A DNA stretch of 64,000 bases from SIG307 sp045596385. GTDB taxonomy: Bacteria; Bacillota; Clostridia; Lachnospirales; Lachnospiraceae. The stretch is from assembly GCA_045596385.1 (NCBI GenBank), contig JAZOCC010000012.1, positions 1-64,000 of the forward strand. The letters run 5' to 3'. The notes under the pieces are model-generated. The model was not told the DNA's origin. It did not search any database and saw only the letters and a program-made list of their open reading frames with translations. Shown here in pieces: positions 31,147 to 39,550 of this stretch. Both the position numbers and the translations under genes were made by a program. The number at the start of each line of letters is the position of its first letter. The stretch's first letter is position 1.

Positions 31147-31846
31147 GTGTCGCCCCCTCCTGCTCTAAGCTCTTCTGTTCTGCCATCTTTGTTTTATAAT
31201 CAGCCTGCTCCTCAGAAATCTTAATAAAGCCACTCATTAAGAAATAAAATAAAAGCCCGAATCCAACTCCCATTCCGAGAATCCACAAAATACCGGAAGC
31301 ATGGAACGCCCCGTCATAATACAAATGCTCTCCTCCCGTTGTAATTCCGAAGAATGCGGCACCGAGCGTTGTTGCAAACGCCAGACGTTTTTTACCCATC
31401 TGCTCTCTCTTCTTTCCGCCCCATACCATCCATCCGTTCTTTAAAATCGCCACGGTGATGATAAGAGCCGGAATCATTACAATAATAAGATAAGAATACA
31501 ACCAGAAAAAATATTCATCAATATTCAAAAATAGCAAGTCTCCCAAAATCAAAATCCAGAAATCCACCATAAATGCATCCCGTAAATTCTTACTGTGAAT
31601 TTCCGACAGCACCTCATCTTTCTTCCGTACAAACAAAATCCCTTTTCGAAGCTCCTGCACCAAAAGAAACACTCCGCTGACTGCCAGTGCCAACAGTTCG
31701 AGTCCGTACACAAACCACGGTACCTTGCAAACCACCTTCACAATTACAGAGAGTATCATAAGCAATGAGATTACATAATACATCTTCCCATAAAAGCCGT
31801 TACTCTCTTTCTCGATACGTTCATCCGGTTTCAAATCCTTTAACAT
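31136..31846 (-). CDS. Multi-span membrane protein partnered with XRE regulator
   Basis: 236 residues with about six hydrophobic helices (YYVISLLMILSVIVKVV, FVYGLELLALAVSGVFLLV, VDFWILILGDLLFLNI, LYSYLIIVMIPALIITVAIL, LAFATTLGAAFFGI, GILWILGMGVGFGLLFYFLM) and a charged cytosolic tail. It resembles DUF6773-type proteins, an uncertain match. The gene is first, the HTH second, and the overlap couples them. A promoter TTGCAT-17-TATGAT and a GAACATG-AGA-GAACATG direct repeat (about 31874-31892) lie upstream; the repeat may be the HTH target. Confidence 0.75.
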   Translation of the reverse strand: MLKDLKPDERIEKESNGFYGKMYYVISLLMILSVIVKVVCKVPWFVYGLELLALAVSGVFLLVQELRKGILFVRKKDEVLSEIHSKNLRDAFMVDFWILILGDLLFLNIDEYFFWLYSYLIIVMIPALIITVAILKNGWMVWGGKKREQMGKKRLAFATTLGAAFFGITTGGEHLYYDGAFHASGILWILGMGVGFGLLFYFLMSGFIKISEEQADYKTKMAEQKSLEQEGATHEE

Positions 31847-32058
31847 AATTTAGCCTCCCAGTAAAATATAGTAACATGTTCTCTCATGTTCTGAATACAT
31901 CATATCACACTCCTTTGCAAAATGCAATATATAAATTACATTTTGTGTCATTTTATTTTCTTATCGTAATCATGCATTGCTTTTTGCTCACTTTCCGATT
32001 TGTAAAGTGAGATGCAACCGGGCTGTAATGCACCTCAACACCATCACATAAAAGAACA

Positions 32059-32092
32059 AGAGCCCCGCATCTTACGGAGCCCTCTTATCATT
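32059..32092 (-). terminator. Terminator after the 85-residue gene
   Basis: Minus strand AAGAGGGCTCCG-TAAGATG-CGGGGCTCTT followed by GTTCTTTT. Confidence 0.75.
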
Positions 32093-32104
32093 CTCACTAT
32101 GAAA

Positions 32105-32362
32105 TTACTTCAAAAGCTTCTTTAACTTCTCTACAAGCTCTTCAGCCTCAGCCTTGTCTACCTTTGCCACCTCGCATACCTTATCGATAGCAGCATCTAC
32201 CTTACCGTTCTGTAACAGCTTTAATACATCGTCTCTCTTGTCAGCCGGAATCTTTTCTACCACATCATCCAGCTTATCATCGATTGCATCCAATACCTTA
32301 TCTGCTACGCCGTCATCCAGCACATCCTTTGCCTTACCGGCCAACTTGTCTAAAAATCCCAT
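32105..32362 (-). CDS. Small acidic/basic helical protein (85 aa)
   Basis: MGFLDKLAGKAKDVLDDGVADKVLDAIDDKLDDVVEKIPADKRDD... is an all-helical protein rich in Lys, Asp and Ala, ending VDKAEAEELVEKLKKLLK. It resembles small stress-type proteins but I cannot assign it. A good ribosome site (AAGGATTAG) and a terminator bracket it, so it is a monocistronic and probably abundant product. Confidence 0.72.
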   Translation of the reverse strand: MGFLDKLAGKAKDVLDDGVADKVLDAIDDKLDDVVEKIPADKRDDVLKLLQNGKVDAAIDKVCEVAKVDKAEAEELVEKLKKLLK

Positions 32363-32497
32363 AACTAATCCTTTCCTGCAACATTCTGCATATGTTCTTT
32401 GCTATTTTTTGTTACACATCAATTATAAATCCTTTCATTTCTAAAGTCAATGAAAGTCCCTCTTTGTACACAGAAAAATCAAACTCTGCGTCCGAAC

Positions 32498-33013
32498 TCA
32501 TTCTGCCTTTAAATCCCCTACCATCGGTACAATATACTTTCGGTCGGAAATATCATACGACTTGCTTAACATCTTTGCCATTGCCTGTTCCTTTTCGGAC
32601 TTGTTCTTTGCCAACATTCGCACAAACATCTTCATCATCACTCTCGACACACCGTTCATTTTTTCGTAACAAAGACCGCCCGGACAATAGAATACCGAAA
32701 TCTGTCCCCATTCTTCATCGGTAAAATTCTTCCTAAGGCCTTCCTGCAGTTCCGGATTTTCTAACGGACTTGCGCCTACGGCATATACTACCTTCTTTTT
32801 ATCCGCCCACTGCGCTGCCTTCTTCTTAAACCAGTCTAACTTTTTAATCGAACCCGCAAAGCACCAGCCGCCGAACACAATTGCATCATAACCGGACAAA
32901 TCCTTCTTCTCCGCCTCAGCAACCGTCATGCAATCTCCTTGCACATCCTCCGCAATCCACTCTGCATACTGCTTTGTAAAACCGGTCTGTGAAGTATAAA
33001 TAACTGCTGTTTT
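32498..33013 (-). CDS. Flavodoxin-domain protein (HemG-like)
   Basis: 171 residues from the ATG at 33013, which follows AGGAGG. FMN loop 'VIYTSQTGFTKQYAEWIAED' opens the protein; 'YDAIVFGGWCFAGSIKKLDWFKK' and 'KKVVYAVGASPLENPELQ' are the later strands, and 'VFYCPGGLCYEKM' resembles menaquinone-dependent protoporphyrinogen oxidase-type flavodoxins. Its electron partner is unknown. It follows a MarR gene by 60 bases, repeating the regulator-flavodoxin pairing seen at 2.5-4.1 kb. Confidence 0.85.
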   Translation of the reverse strand, partial: KTAVIYTSQTGFTKQYAEWIAEDVQGDCMTVAEAEKKDLSGYDAIVFGGWCFAGSIKKLDWFKKKAAQWADKKKVVYAVGASPLENPELQEGLRKNFTDEEWGQISVFYCPGGLCYEKMNGVSRVMMKMFVRMLAKNKSEKEQAMAKMLSKSYDISDRKYIVPMVGDLKAE

Positions 33014-33073
33014 CATCCTTACTATCCTCCTGTTTTTCTGCAATCCTTCTTTTTCTTCTATTTCCGTTTTAAA

Positions 33074-33601
33074 TCAAAAATTCTCATCCTTGGTCTTTTC
33101 AACCTTCCCGGCATTCTCCGGCACTTCCTTCATCCACATCAGATTCGCTTCAAGCCTCGACAATATAAGAAACGCCTGCTTTGCTTCTTCCTCTGTTACA
33201 CCGGCAAACAATCCGGTCATAAACTCCTCTTCCTTGGCCCGGTACTTCTCTCCCATCACCGCCGCATAATCTGTCAGAGAAATCCGAAGCTTCCGCCGGT
33301 CTGCCGCATCCGGTTCCACAAAAACAAAACCCTTCTGCTCCAGCTTATTTAAAATCTGCTTTACATTCTGGTGAGAACTGCCCATCACCTGTGCCAAATC
33401 CTGTACCGTAGGCGCTTCTCCCTGAAACAGGTTCATACACGCCATCAGAAAAAACTGCTTACTGGTAATCTCTTCGTAAAAGGTATCTCCTACCGCCTGC
33501 AACCGATTCTGCAACGCAAACAACAGCCCGAACAGCGCATACCGTCCGTCCATCTCCGCCACCACTTCCCGGGGCGACATCCCTTGCTTTAATTCCCCCA
33601 T
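33074..33601 (-). CDS. MarR-family regulator (second)
   Basis: 175 residues. Helical dimer ends surround a winged helix: 'TVQDLAQVMGSSHQNVKQILNKLEQKGFVFVEPDAADRRKLRISLTDYA'. The start at 33601 follows GGAGG by five bases. Upstream are a perfect 16-bp palindrome (33616-33631) and a consensus promoter (33646-33674). It probably represses itself and the flavodoxin gene behind it. Its palindrome differs from that of the first MarR, so the two should not cross-talk. Confidence 0.88.
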   Translation of the reverse strand: MGELKQGMSPREVVAEMDGRYALFGLLFALQNRLQAVGDTFYEEITSKQFFLMACMNLFQGEAPTVQDLAQVMGSSHQNVKQILNKLEQKGFVFVEPDAADRRKLRISLTDYAAVMGEKYRAKEEEFMTGLFAGVTEEEAKQAFLILSRLEANLMWMKEVPENAGKVEKTKDENF

Positions 33602-33615
33602 TGTCCCTCCTTATT

Positions 33616-33631
33616 CATATTATGTAATATG
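33616..33631. promoter_or_regulatory. Putative operator of the second MarR
   Basis: CATATTA-TG-TAATATG: two perfect 7-bp arms and a 2-bp centre, directly upstream of the marR ribosome site and 15 bases after the -10 box. The geometry equals that of the first MarR group. Confidence 0.65.
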
Positions 33632-33645
33632 TTACCTTTTTAGTT

Positions 33646-33674
33646 ATTATACATAACCGCACATTTGCTGTCAA
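33646..33674 (-). promoter_or_regulatory. Sigma-A promoter of the second marR
   Basis: TTGACA (33674-33669), 17 bases, TATAAT (33651-33646): exact consensus. Confidence 0.85.
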
Positions 33675-33729
33675 GTGCTTTTCCCTAAATGTCAAAAGAA
33701 AAGAACGCGCATACGCGCGGTCTAAACGA

Positions 33730-34611
33730 CTACTGTTCAAACGGCGTATAAGAGAACCACTCATACTCCGCGGTTAACGGCATGTTGCTCGGGTCAAAAG
33801 CCTTTAGCCAGGCATCTACACCCTTTCCGCACCATGCGTTCATCATAATTTTACCTCTGGTCTTCGGAATGTTGTTGGTTGCGGTGTATACCTCCACGCC
33901 GTCCACAAACCATACAATCTTATCCGCATGCCACTCAAAAGCATAGGTATGAAAATCCTCCGATGCATCAAACCCAAGGTCATGCATGTATTCGTGATTT
34001 CCGCGTCCACCGGTAAAGTAATTAAACTGCACCTTGGTAGTATCCTTCCCTAAGAACTCGATATCAATCTCATCCCACGGATTCTTATCACTCGGTCCCG
34101 TGTAAGTAAAGAAGGAAGACACAACGCCATCATTCTTAATCGGCTTCATGGATACTTCGTATCTTCCGTAACCGTAAAACTTTCTCGTACGATACTCGGC
34201 ACCGGCATACGGAATACTTCCGCCTGCTTTGTCCTCGCTGATAACAAGCTGCATCTTATTATCGTTAAAGGTACAATTGGACTTTCGCCAGGTCACGTTA
34301 AACTGTCCGCCGTTGGTCCACCCGTTGGCAATCTCCATCGTCGACGCATTGGCATTTCCGTCCTTAAACTCCACAGAAATCGGCTCACACGGTGGCAACG
34401 GCGTCGGGGTTGGTGCCGGGGTTGCGGTCGGCTTTGGAGTAGCCGTTGGCTTCGGTGTCGCGGTCGGGTCCGGAGTTGCCGTAACTTCCGGAGTCTCCGT
34501 TACTACCGTAGCAGTTGGGGCCGGATTCACATCCGTCTGCTTATCCTTTCCGCAGGAACAAAAGAACATGGCACAGGCCAATGCTATCATAAATGTCTTA
34601 AGCTTTCTCAT
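33730..34611 (-). CDS. GH16 endo-beta-glucanase (licheninase-like) lipoprotein
   Basis: 293 residues from the ATG at 34611. Lipoprotein signal with Cys at 'MFFCSCGKD', a TATPDPTATPKPT stalk, then a GH16 domain: 'GAEYRTRKFYGYGRYEVSMKPIKNDGVVSSFFTYTGP', catalytic 'WDEIDIEFLGKD' (EIDIE) and 'HTYAFEWHADKIVWFVDG'. It should cleave beta-1,3-1,4-glucans at the cell surface. No other polysaccharide genes adjoin; it probably works with distant transporters. Confidence 0.92.
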   Translation of the reverse strand: MRKLKTFMIALACAMFFCSCGKDKQTDVNPAPTATVVTETPEVTATPDPTATPKPTATPKPTATPAPTPTPLPPCEPISVEFKDGNANASTMEIANGWTNGGQFNVTWRKSNCTFNDNKMQLVISEDKAGGSIPYAGAEYRTRKFYGYGRYEVSMKPIKNDGVVSSFFTYTGPSDKNPWDEIDIEFLGKDTTKVQFNYFTGGRGNHEYMHDLGFDASEDFHTYAFEWHADKIVWFVDGVEVYTATNNIPKTRGKIMMNAWCGKGVDAWLKAFDPSNMPLTAEYEWFSYTPFEQ

Positions 34612-34730
34612 AGGTAAAACCTCCTTCTGTAGCAACTCACTTACAGTTTCCTAATTATAACATTTCCGACTTGCTATAACCATCATCAATCGGTCTTTTC
34701 TATCAGATTCTTGCATTTTCTTCCATCGGT

Positions 34731-35633
34731 TTACTTCACACAACCAATCAAATCGTTAATATCCGCAATTCCGTGACGATCCATATATGCTGCAATTCCG
34801 TCAATCACCTCAATGGTTGCATACGGATTTACAAAATTCGCCGTACCTACCGCCACCGCGGAAGCACCTACCATAAGGAACTCCAGTGCATCCTCTGCGT
34901 TGCGGATACCGCCCATACCGATAATCGGAAGCTTAATGGCATTTGCCACCTGGTATACCATGCGCACTGCCACCGGCTTGATGGCCGGGCCGGACAAACC
35001 GCCGGTCTTATTGGCTACCGCAAAGGTCCTGCGTTCCACGTCGATTTTCATACCGGTGAGCGTATTAATTAAGGACACCGCATCCGCACCGCCGGCTTCC
35101 ACCGCACGAGCCATTTCCGTAATATCCGTTACATTCGGGGAAAGCTTCATAATAACCGGCTGCTTGGCCACTTTCTTTACCGCCGCCGTAATCTCTTCCG
35201 CCATCTTCGGATTCTGGCCGAAGGCAATACCGCCTTCCTTTACATTCGGACAGGAAATATTGATTTCAAGCAAATCCGCATTGGTGTCTCCTAACTGCTC
35301 TACCGCATCAATATAATCCTCTTTGGAACGTCCGCATACATTTACAATAATCTTGGTATCATAATCCGCAAGGAACTTTAAGTCACGCTCCTTAAATACT
35401 GCCAACCCCGGATTCTGCAGACCGATGGCATTCATCATACCACCGCAGGTTTCCGCAATACGCGGGGTAGCATTTCCTGCCCACGGCACATTGGCAACAC
35501 CCTTTGTGGTTACCGCACCGAGACGGTTCAAATCAACAAACTCACCGTATTCCATACCGGACCCAAAGGTACCGGAAGCAACGGTTACCGGATTCTTTAA
35601 TGTGACTCCTGCTATATTTACCGAAAGATTCAT
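34731..35633 (-). CDS. pyrD: Dihydroorotate dehydrogenase, NAD-type catalytic subunit
   Basis: 300 residues; oxidises dihydroorotate to orotate with FMN. 'NPVTVASGTFGSGMEY', 'TTKGV', 'EINISCPNVKEGGIAFGQ' (class 1B uses Cys as active base), 'VIMKLSPNVTDI' and 'IIGMGGIRNAEDALEFLMVGASAVAVGTA' are all present. It follows pyrK by 75 bases and the two form the PyrDK heterotetramer using NAD. Confidence 0.95.
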   Translation of the reverse strand: MNLSVNIAGVTLKNPVTVASGTFGSGMEYGEFVDLNRLGAVTTKGVANVPWAGNATPRIAETCGGMMNAIGLQNPGLAVFKERDLKFLADYDTKIIVNVCGRSKEDYIDAVEQLGDTNADLLEINISCPNVKEGGIAFGQNPKMAEEITAAVKKVAKQPVIMKLSPNVTDITEMARAVEAGGADAVSLINTLTGMKIDVERRTFAVANKTGGLSGPAIKPVAVRMVYQVANAIKLPIIGMGGIRNAEDALEFLMVGASAVAVGTANFVNPYATIEVIDGIAAYMDRHGIADINDLIGCVK

Positions 35634-35708
35634 ACTCTGTCATCCTTTCATTTTCAAAATTCCGCTACGGCTTTCACCGTAACCTCCTATCTTCAGTTTA
35701 ACAATCAA

Positions 35709-36491
35709 TTACAGCTCGATATCCTCTGCGTAGAATACCGGACCCTCTTTACAAATTCTCGTATTGTTTACCTGGGAATGTTCGTCTACCTTGGTTGTCT
35801 TGCAGACACAAGCGAGACATGCACCGATACCGCAAGCCATTCGCTCCTCTAAGGAAAGCTGTGCCCTTGCGCCCTGTTCTGCCGCATATTCTTTAATCCC
35901 ACGAAGCATCGGCTTCGGTCCGCAGGCAAAGAACAAATCTCCCTTAACACCTTCTGCCTTCATGGCATCGATGACATTTCCCTTCGTTCCCACAGCACCG
36001 TTATCGGAGGCAATGAGAACCTTACCGTAGGCTTCGAACTCCTTTGCAAGGAACGTATCCGCATCTCTGTACCCCAGCACAATGGTCTTTTCTCCCGGCA
36101 GAGCCTTTGCAAGCTCAAGCATCGGCGGAATACCGATACCGCCTCCCAGAAGTACCGCATGCATACCGTCTTTTAAATCCTCTGTCATAAAACCGTTTCC
36201 AAGCGGTCCGGTTACCGTAATCTCATCGCCTGCCGTAAGCTTGGAAAACTCTCTTGTTCCTTCTCCCGCAATGCGGTATACCAGACGAAGTTCGCCAGCC
36301 TCTTTATCAATTCCGCAAATACTGATAGGACGCGGCAAAAGTCTTCCGTCTTCCTTACAGTACAACGATACAAACTGTCCTGCCTTCGCTTCCGCAGCAA
36401 TGCTCTCCGCCTTGATTCTCATTTCAAAAATCTCGCCGGTCATGCACTCCTGCTTCGTAATCACGGCCTTTACCTGTTCCTTCTTACTCAT
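35709..36491 (-). CDS. pyrK: Dihydroorotate dehydrogenase electron-transfer subunit
   Basis: 260 residues with an FAD domain ('GRLLPRPISICGIDKEAGELRLVYRIAGEGT', 'GPLGNGF'), an NAD domain ('AVLLGGGIGIPPMLELAKAL', 'FACGPKPMLRGIKEYA') and a C-terminal [2Fe-2S] cluster of four Cys ('EERMACGIGACLACVCKT...RICKEGP'). It passes electrons from PyrD to NAD. It stands 26 bases behind the WYL regulator and before pyrD. Confidence 0.95.
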   Translation of the reverse strand: MSKKEQVKAVITKQECMTGEIFEMRIKAESIAAEAKAGQFVSLYCKEDGRLLPRPISICGIDKEAGELRLVYRIAGEGTREFSKLTAGDEITVTGPLGNGFMTEDLKDGMHAVLLGGGIGIPPMLELAKALPGEKTIVLGYRDADTFLAKEFEAYGKVLIASDNGAVGTKGNVIDAMKAEGVKGDLFFACGPKPMLRGIKEYAAEQGARAQLSLEERMACGIGACLACVCKTTKVDEHSQVNNTRICKEGPVFYAEDIEL

Positions 36492-36517
36492 ATAACAGTC
36501 CTCCTTGGTTCGTTCTA

Positions 36518-37492
36518 TTATTCATAATTCTCACATTGCCTTTTCAAATGCTCTCTGTAAGCTTCCGCCACATGCTTCGGTTCTGCAATCGTCACACCCG
36601 ATACACCGCACACCCAGCCGAAAAACTGCTGGCTGACTTGCACATCCACCGCAGCTTCGTAACACCCTTCTCCTTTATCCAATAATATCACATCCGTACC
36701 AAACCGGTCAATTACAACACCCAGCAGTGACTCCTTAAAAGAAATCCGCACCCGCTCTTCTTTTCCGTCATACATGCCAAAGGTCTTCTTTGACAAAAGC
36801 GCTGCATTTTCCGAGAACTCATCTCCGTGGGTTCTCGGTGCATCCTCTATCCGGATATCCGCCATTTTATCCACGCGGTAATACCTGCGTCCGTTTGCCT
36901 GTTCATCATAGGCAACCAGATAATAATTCTCCTCTTCCCACATAAGGATATAAGGGCTGACCAGATAACGCTTTCCGTCATGACGGGAAACCAACTCTTT
37001 TTTCCCGTTCCATCTCATATACTGAAAAGAAATCATGCGGTTCTCCCCAATGGCCTCATGGAGGGTATCCACCAAATACAAAATGCTCTCATTCATGGTC
37101 TTGACCCGGTCAAACACATGCACCTGACGCTGTAGCTTGCCTGCCGCATGGCGACTGCAAAACCGCGAAAGCTTTTTAATCAGTTCGTTGGACTTTTTCT
37201 CTGTCAAAAACTTCGAAGACTGTACCGCATCCACCAAAAGCTTTAGCTCCGCAAGTTCAAACTCTCTGGCTCCGAGATAATACCCTTTCCTTCCGCAGGA
37301 AATCACATCATATCCCAAATCCTGCAATACCTGCATATCATCGTAGATACTTTTCCGTTCCGCACTGATATCGTTGGCTGCCAGATGCTCGATCATACGC
37401 TCCGTGGAAAGCGGGTGCAACTCATCGGACTCCCGTTCCAGAAGCTCCAAAATACAAAACAATTTCTTCTTTTGATTTGCTCCCTTTGCCAT
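36518..37492 (-). CDS. WYL-domain transcriptional regulator
   Basis: 324 residues from the ATG at 37492 (MAKGANQKKKLFCILELLERESDELHPLSTERMIEHL), with GAGGAGGGC seven bases upstream. A winged helix (residues 1-80) precedes a WYL ligand domain ('ISFQYMRWNGKKELVSRHDGKRYLVSPYILMWEEENYYLVAYDEQ') and a WCX tail. The frame is open 72 codons further up, but that part is a palindrome-rich leader, not protein. As the first gene before pyrK and pyrD it may control them, although PyrR or UMP-sensing would be more usual. Confidence 0.85.
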   Translation of the reverse strand: MAKGANQKKKLFCILELLERESDELHPLSTERMIEHLAANDISAERKSIYDDMQVLQDLGYDVISCGRKGYYLGAREFELAELKLLVDAVQSSKFLTEKKSNELIKKLSRFCSRHAAGKLQRQVHVFDRVKTMNESILYLVDTLHEAIGENRMISFQYMRWNGKKELVSRHDGKRYLVSPYILMWEEENYYLVAYDEQANGRRYYRVDKMADIRIEDAPRTHGDEFSENAALLSKKTFGMYDGKEERVRISFKESLLGVVIDRFGTDVILLDKGEGCYEAAVDVQVSQQFFGWVCGVSGVTIAEPKHVAEAYREHLKRQCENYE

Positions 37493-37572
37493 GAGCGCCC
37501 TCCTCTCCGATGCCTTCACGAACATTATGCCACAAGAAACCATACAAGTCAATCGTGCAGGCATCTCGCTAC

Positions 37573-37666
37573 GCGAACCCCCAACTCCGCGCCGAAAGGC
37601 GCTACGTCGTGGGTTCGCTCGCATATCAGAGATTTCGGAAGCGAGCTGCCGAAATCTCTGATATGC
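37573..37666. repeat. Pair of strong inverted repeats upstream of the WYL gene
   Basis: GCATATCAGAGATTTCGG (37621-37638) and its exact complement (37649-37666) form an 18-bp stem with a 10-base loop. Next to it GCGAACCC (37573-37580) and GGGTTCGC (37611-37618) enclose a GCGCC-GAAA-GGCGC hairpin. Richer in GC than the surroundings. Confidence 0.75.
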
Positions 37667-37682
37667 CCACTTTGCCTTCACG

Positions 37683-37725
37683 AAAAAAAAGCCTGATCCC
37701 TTTTCCACTGAAAGGACATCAGACT
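37683..37725 (-). terminator. Terminator of the tRNA operon
   Basis: Minus strand AGTCTGATGTCCTTT ... AAAGGGATCAGGCT with eight T's directly after the stem. Confidence 0.8.
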
Positions 37726-37733
37726 TCGTGTAG

Positions 37734-37806
37734 AGCTGGAAATCAGACTTGAACTGACGACCCCTTCATTACGAGTGAAGTGCTCTACCGACTGAGCTAT
37801 TCCAGC
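37734..37806 (-). tRNA. tRNA-Thr(CGT)
   Basis: 73 nt. Acceptor GCTGGAA / TTCCAGC, D-arm GCTC-AGTCGGTA-GAGC, anticodon arm CTTCA-CTCGTAA-TGAAG (anticodon CGT), T-arm GTCAG-TTCAAGT-CTGAT, discriminator T. No encoded CCA. All stems pair. Confidence 0.95.
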
Positions 37807-37835
37807 ATTCAACCAAAAACAGGCTAAAAATAAAA

Positions 37836-37909
37836 TCGAGGCGACAAGATTCGAACTTGCGACCTCTGCGTCCCGAACGCAGCGCTCTACCAAACTGAGC
37901 CACGCCTCG
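37836..37909 (-). tRNA. tRNA-Pro(CGG)
   Basis: 74 nt. Acceptor CGAGGCG / CGCCTCG, D-arm GCTC-AGTTTGGTA-GAGC, anticodon arm CTGCG-TTCGGGA-CGCAG (anticodon CGG), T-arm with GTTCGAATC, discriminator A. No encoded CCA. It lies 29 bases before tRNA-Thr. Confidence 0.95.
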
Positions 37910-38051
37910 ATAATTTTATTATTTGATTTTTTTGCTGTCGTTCAAACCCGACTTTGATATCTTACAACATTTTTGAAGAAATGTCAACACTTATTTTTAA
38001 TTTTTTTAAATTATTTTTCCAAGATTCATTTCCAACCGAAAATTTTTTAAA

Positions 38052-38075
38052 GGAGCCCTCCAAAACGGAAGGCTC
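38052..38075 (-). terminator. Terminator after degV
   Basis: Minus strand GGAGCCTTCC-GTTTT-GGAGGGCTCC followed by TTTAAAAAATTTT. Confidence 0.75.
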
Positions 38076-38084
38076 CCTCTTTCT

Positions 38085-38915
38085 TTAATACGCTACAATA
38101 ATACCACCCTCATTGGCATACATGGTACTGATACCGCCGGTGTTCACAATCATACACTCCTTAAACGGTACCCTGCTCATAATCATCTGCTTTACCGCCT
38201 CGGCTCTGGCCGGGTGATTGCAATGGGCAATGGCAAGGGTCCTGGTAGTAGCTTCTTTTACATCCGCGACAACAGAATCCACAAGCTTCTTTAAAGTACG
38301 CTCCACGCCTCTCGCCTGGTCAAGCTTCACAATCTGACCTTCCTTACCGGCCAGCAACGGCTTAATATTCAGGGCGTTGCACAAAATCGCCTGTACCTGG
38401 GTAAGACGACCGTTCTTAATGAACACATCCAAATCCTCCAGCACAAACTTCGTCCGGGCATTATTACGGAAGGTCGTAATCTTCTTTACAATCTCCTCAA
38501 AATTAAACTTATCCAATAAAGAACGAAGCTTCAAAACAATAATGGACTCACCCACAGAGGCCGACCATGAATCCACCACCTCAATCTTTACCTCCGGGTG
38601 TTGTTCTTGGTACATCTGCTTTGCAAGCATAGCGCTCTGATAAGAACCGCTCAAATGCTTGGACAAGGTCACCACAAATATTTCATCCGCACCTTCGAAC
38701 TCCTTCATATAACGCTCCGGAGACGGACATGCGGAACGCGGACAATCCGGACTCTTTCTCATCTTCTCCAAAAATTTCTTTTGACAAAAAGTCTCATCAT
38801 CAATTATATCCTCTTTATTTACCGTTAAGGTAAGCGGCACCAGACGTACATCGGTCCATTCCTTCTTCTCCGGTGTAAAATCCGCACAACTGTCTGCAAT
38901 CAATCTTCTAACCAT
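38085..38915 (-). CDS. DegV-family fatty-acid-binding protein
   Basis: 276 residues. DegV (FakB-like) folds hold a fatty acid for phosphorylation by a FakA kinase. Marks: 'LIADSCADFTPE', 'VRLVPLTLTVNKEDIIDD', 'KSPDCPRSACPSPERYMKEF', 'VTLSKHLSGSYQSAMLA', 'VEVVDSWSASVGESIIVLKL' and the C-terminal 'TGGISTMYANEGGIIVAY', all typical. A FakA gene is not in the window. Its start follows a normal ribosome site. Confidence 0.92.
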   Translation of the reverse strand: MVRRLIADSCADFTPEKKEWTDVRLVPLTLTVNKEDIIDDETFCQKKFLEKMRKSPDCPRSACPSPERYMKEFEGADEIFVVTLSKHLSGSYQSAMLAKQMYQEQHPEVKIEVVDSWSASVGESIIVLKLRSLLDKFNFEEIVKKITTFRNNARTKFVLEDLDVFIKNGRLTQVQAILCNALNIKPLLAGKEGQIVKLDQARGVERTLKKLVDSVVADVKEATTRTLAIAHCNHPARAEAVKQMIMSRVPFKECMIVNTGGISTMYANEGGIIVAY

Positions 38916-39063
38916 AGTTCAACCCCTCTTCCCGATCTTTCATGTCGTTTCATGTCACAACATGTAGTTTTCATCTCTACATCTCATAATATCACACCAA
39001 TAAAAGTTTGTCCATTAATTTTCGGTTAAAACAAAAAAATCTCCGACATTTAAAAAAAACCTA

Positions 39064-39155
39064 TTGACAACTATATCGAAGTGCGATATACTCATATCAA
39101 AATTTGATACATCGAACCCCGATACATCGAGACTATATATATCGAAGTGCAATAT
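39064..39155 (+). promoter_or_regulatory. PadR promoter with four operator-like palindromes
   Basis: TTGACA (39064-39069), 17 bases, TATACT (39087-39092). Overlapping and following it: ATATCG-AAGTG-CGATAT (39073-39089), TATCAAA-A-TTTGATA (39095-39109), ATCG-AACCC-CGAT (39111-39123) and ATATCG-AAGTG-CAATAT (39139-39155). The first and last are near-identical. They are probable PadR sites that would repress the padR-DUF2812 unit. The rest of the 38916-39217 gap is AT-rich. Confidence 0.75.
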
Positions 39156-39217
39156 TATAAATAATATATACATCAAATGTCGTTTCCTCTCGCAGGTACG
39201 GCAAGAAAGGACACCCT

Positions 39218-39550
39218 ATGGAAGACAAACTGAAACGCATTTACATCCCCATGACAGAGACCGGGTTTTACATTCTCTTCTGCTTGCAAAATGAGAACCA
39301 CGGCTACAATATCGGTCTGCAGGTAAAGCAAATGACCGGCGGCGAGATTAGCATCAGCCCGGGCACCATGTACGGTACCCTCTCTAAAATGGAGAAGGAC
39401 GGCCTGATTGCCTTTGTCAAAGAGGAAGAAAAACGAAAGTTTTACTGCATTACCGAACTCGGAAACGAAATATTGCAACTGGAGCTGATCCGCATTGAGC
39501 GGCTCTATAAAAACAGCAAGGGTGAAATCTTAGGAGGGAAGAACATATGA
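39218..39550 (+). CDS. PadR-family transcriptional regulator
   Basis: 110 residues, a small PadR (subfamily 2) with winged helix 'ETGFYILFCLQNENHGYNIGLQVKQMTGGEISISPGTMYGTLSKMEKDGLIAFVKEEEKRKFYCITELG' and a single C-terminal dimer helix. AAGGACACCCT precedes the ATG. It overlaps the DUF2812 gene by four bases (ATGA type), the classic PadR-DUF2812 pair. Likely autorepressor acting on the four palindromes upstream. Confidence 0.93.
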   Translation: MEDKLKRIYIPMTETGFYILFCLQNENHGYNIGLQVKQMTGGEISISPGTMYGTLSKMEKDGLIAFVKEEEKRKFYCITELGNEILQLELIRIERLYKNSKGEILGGKNI

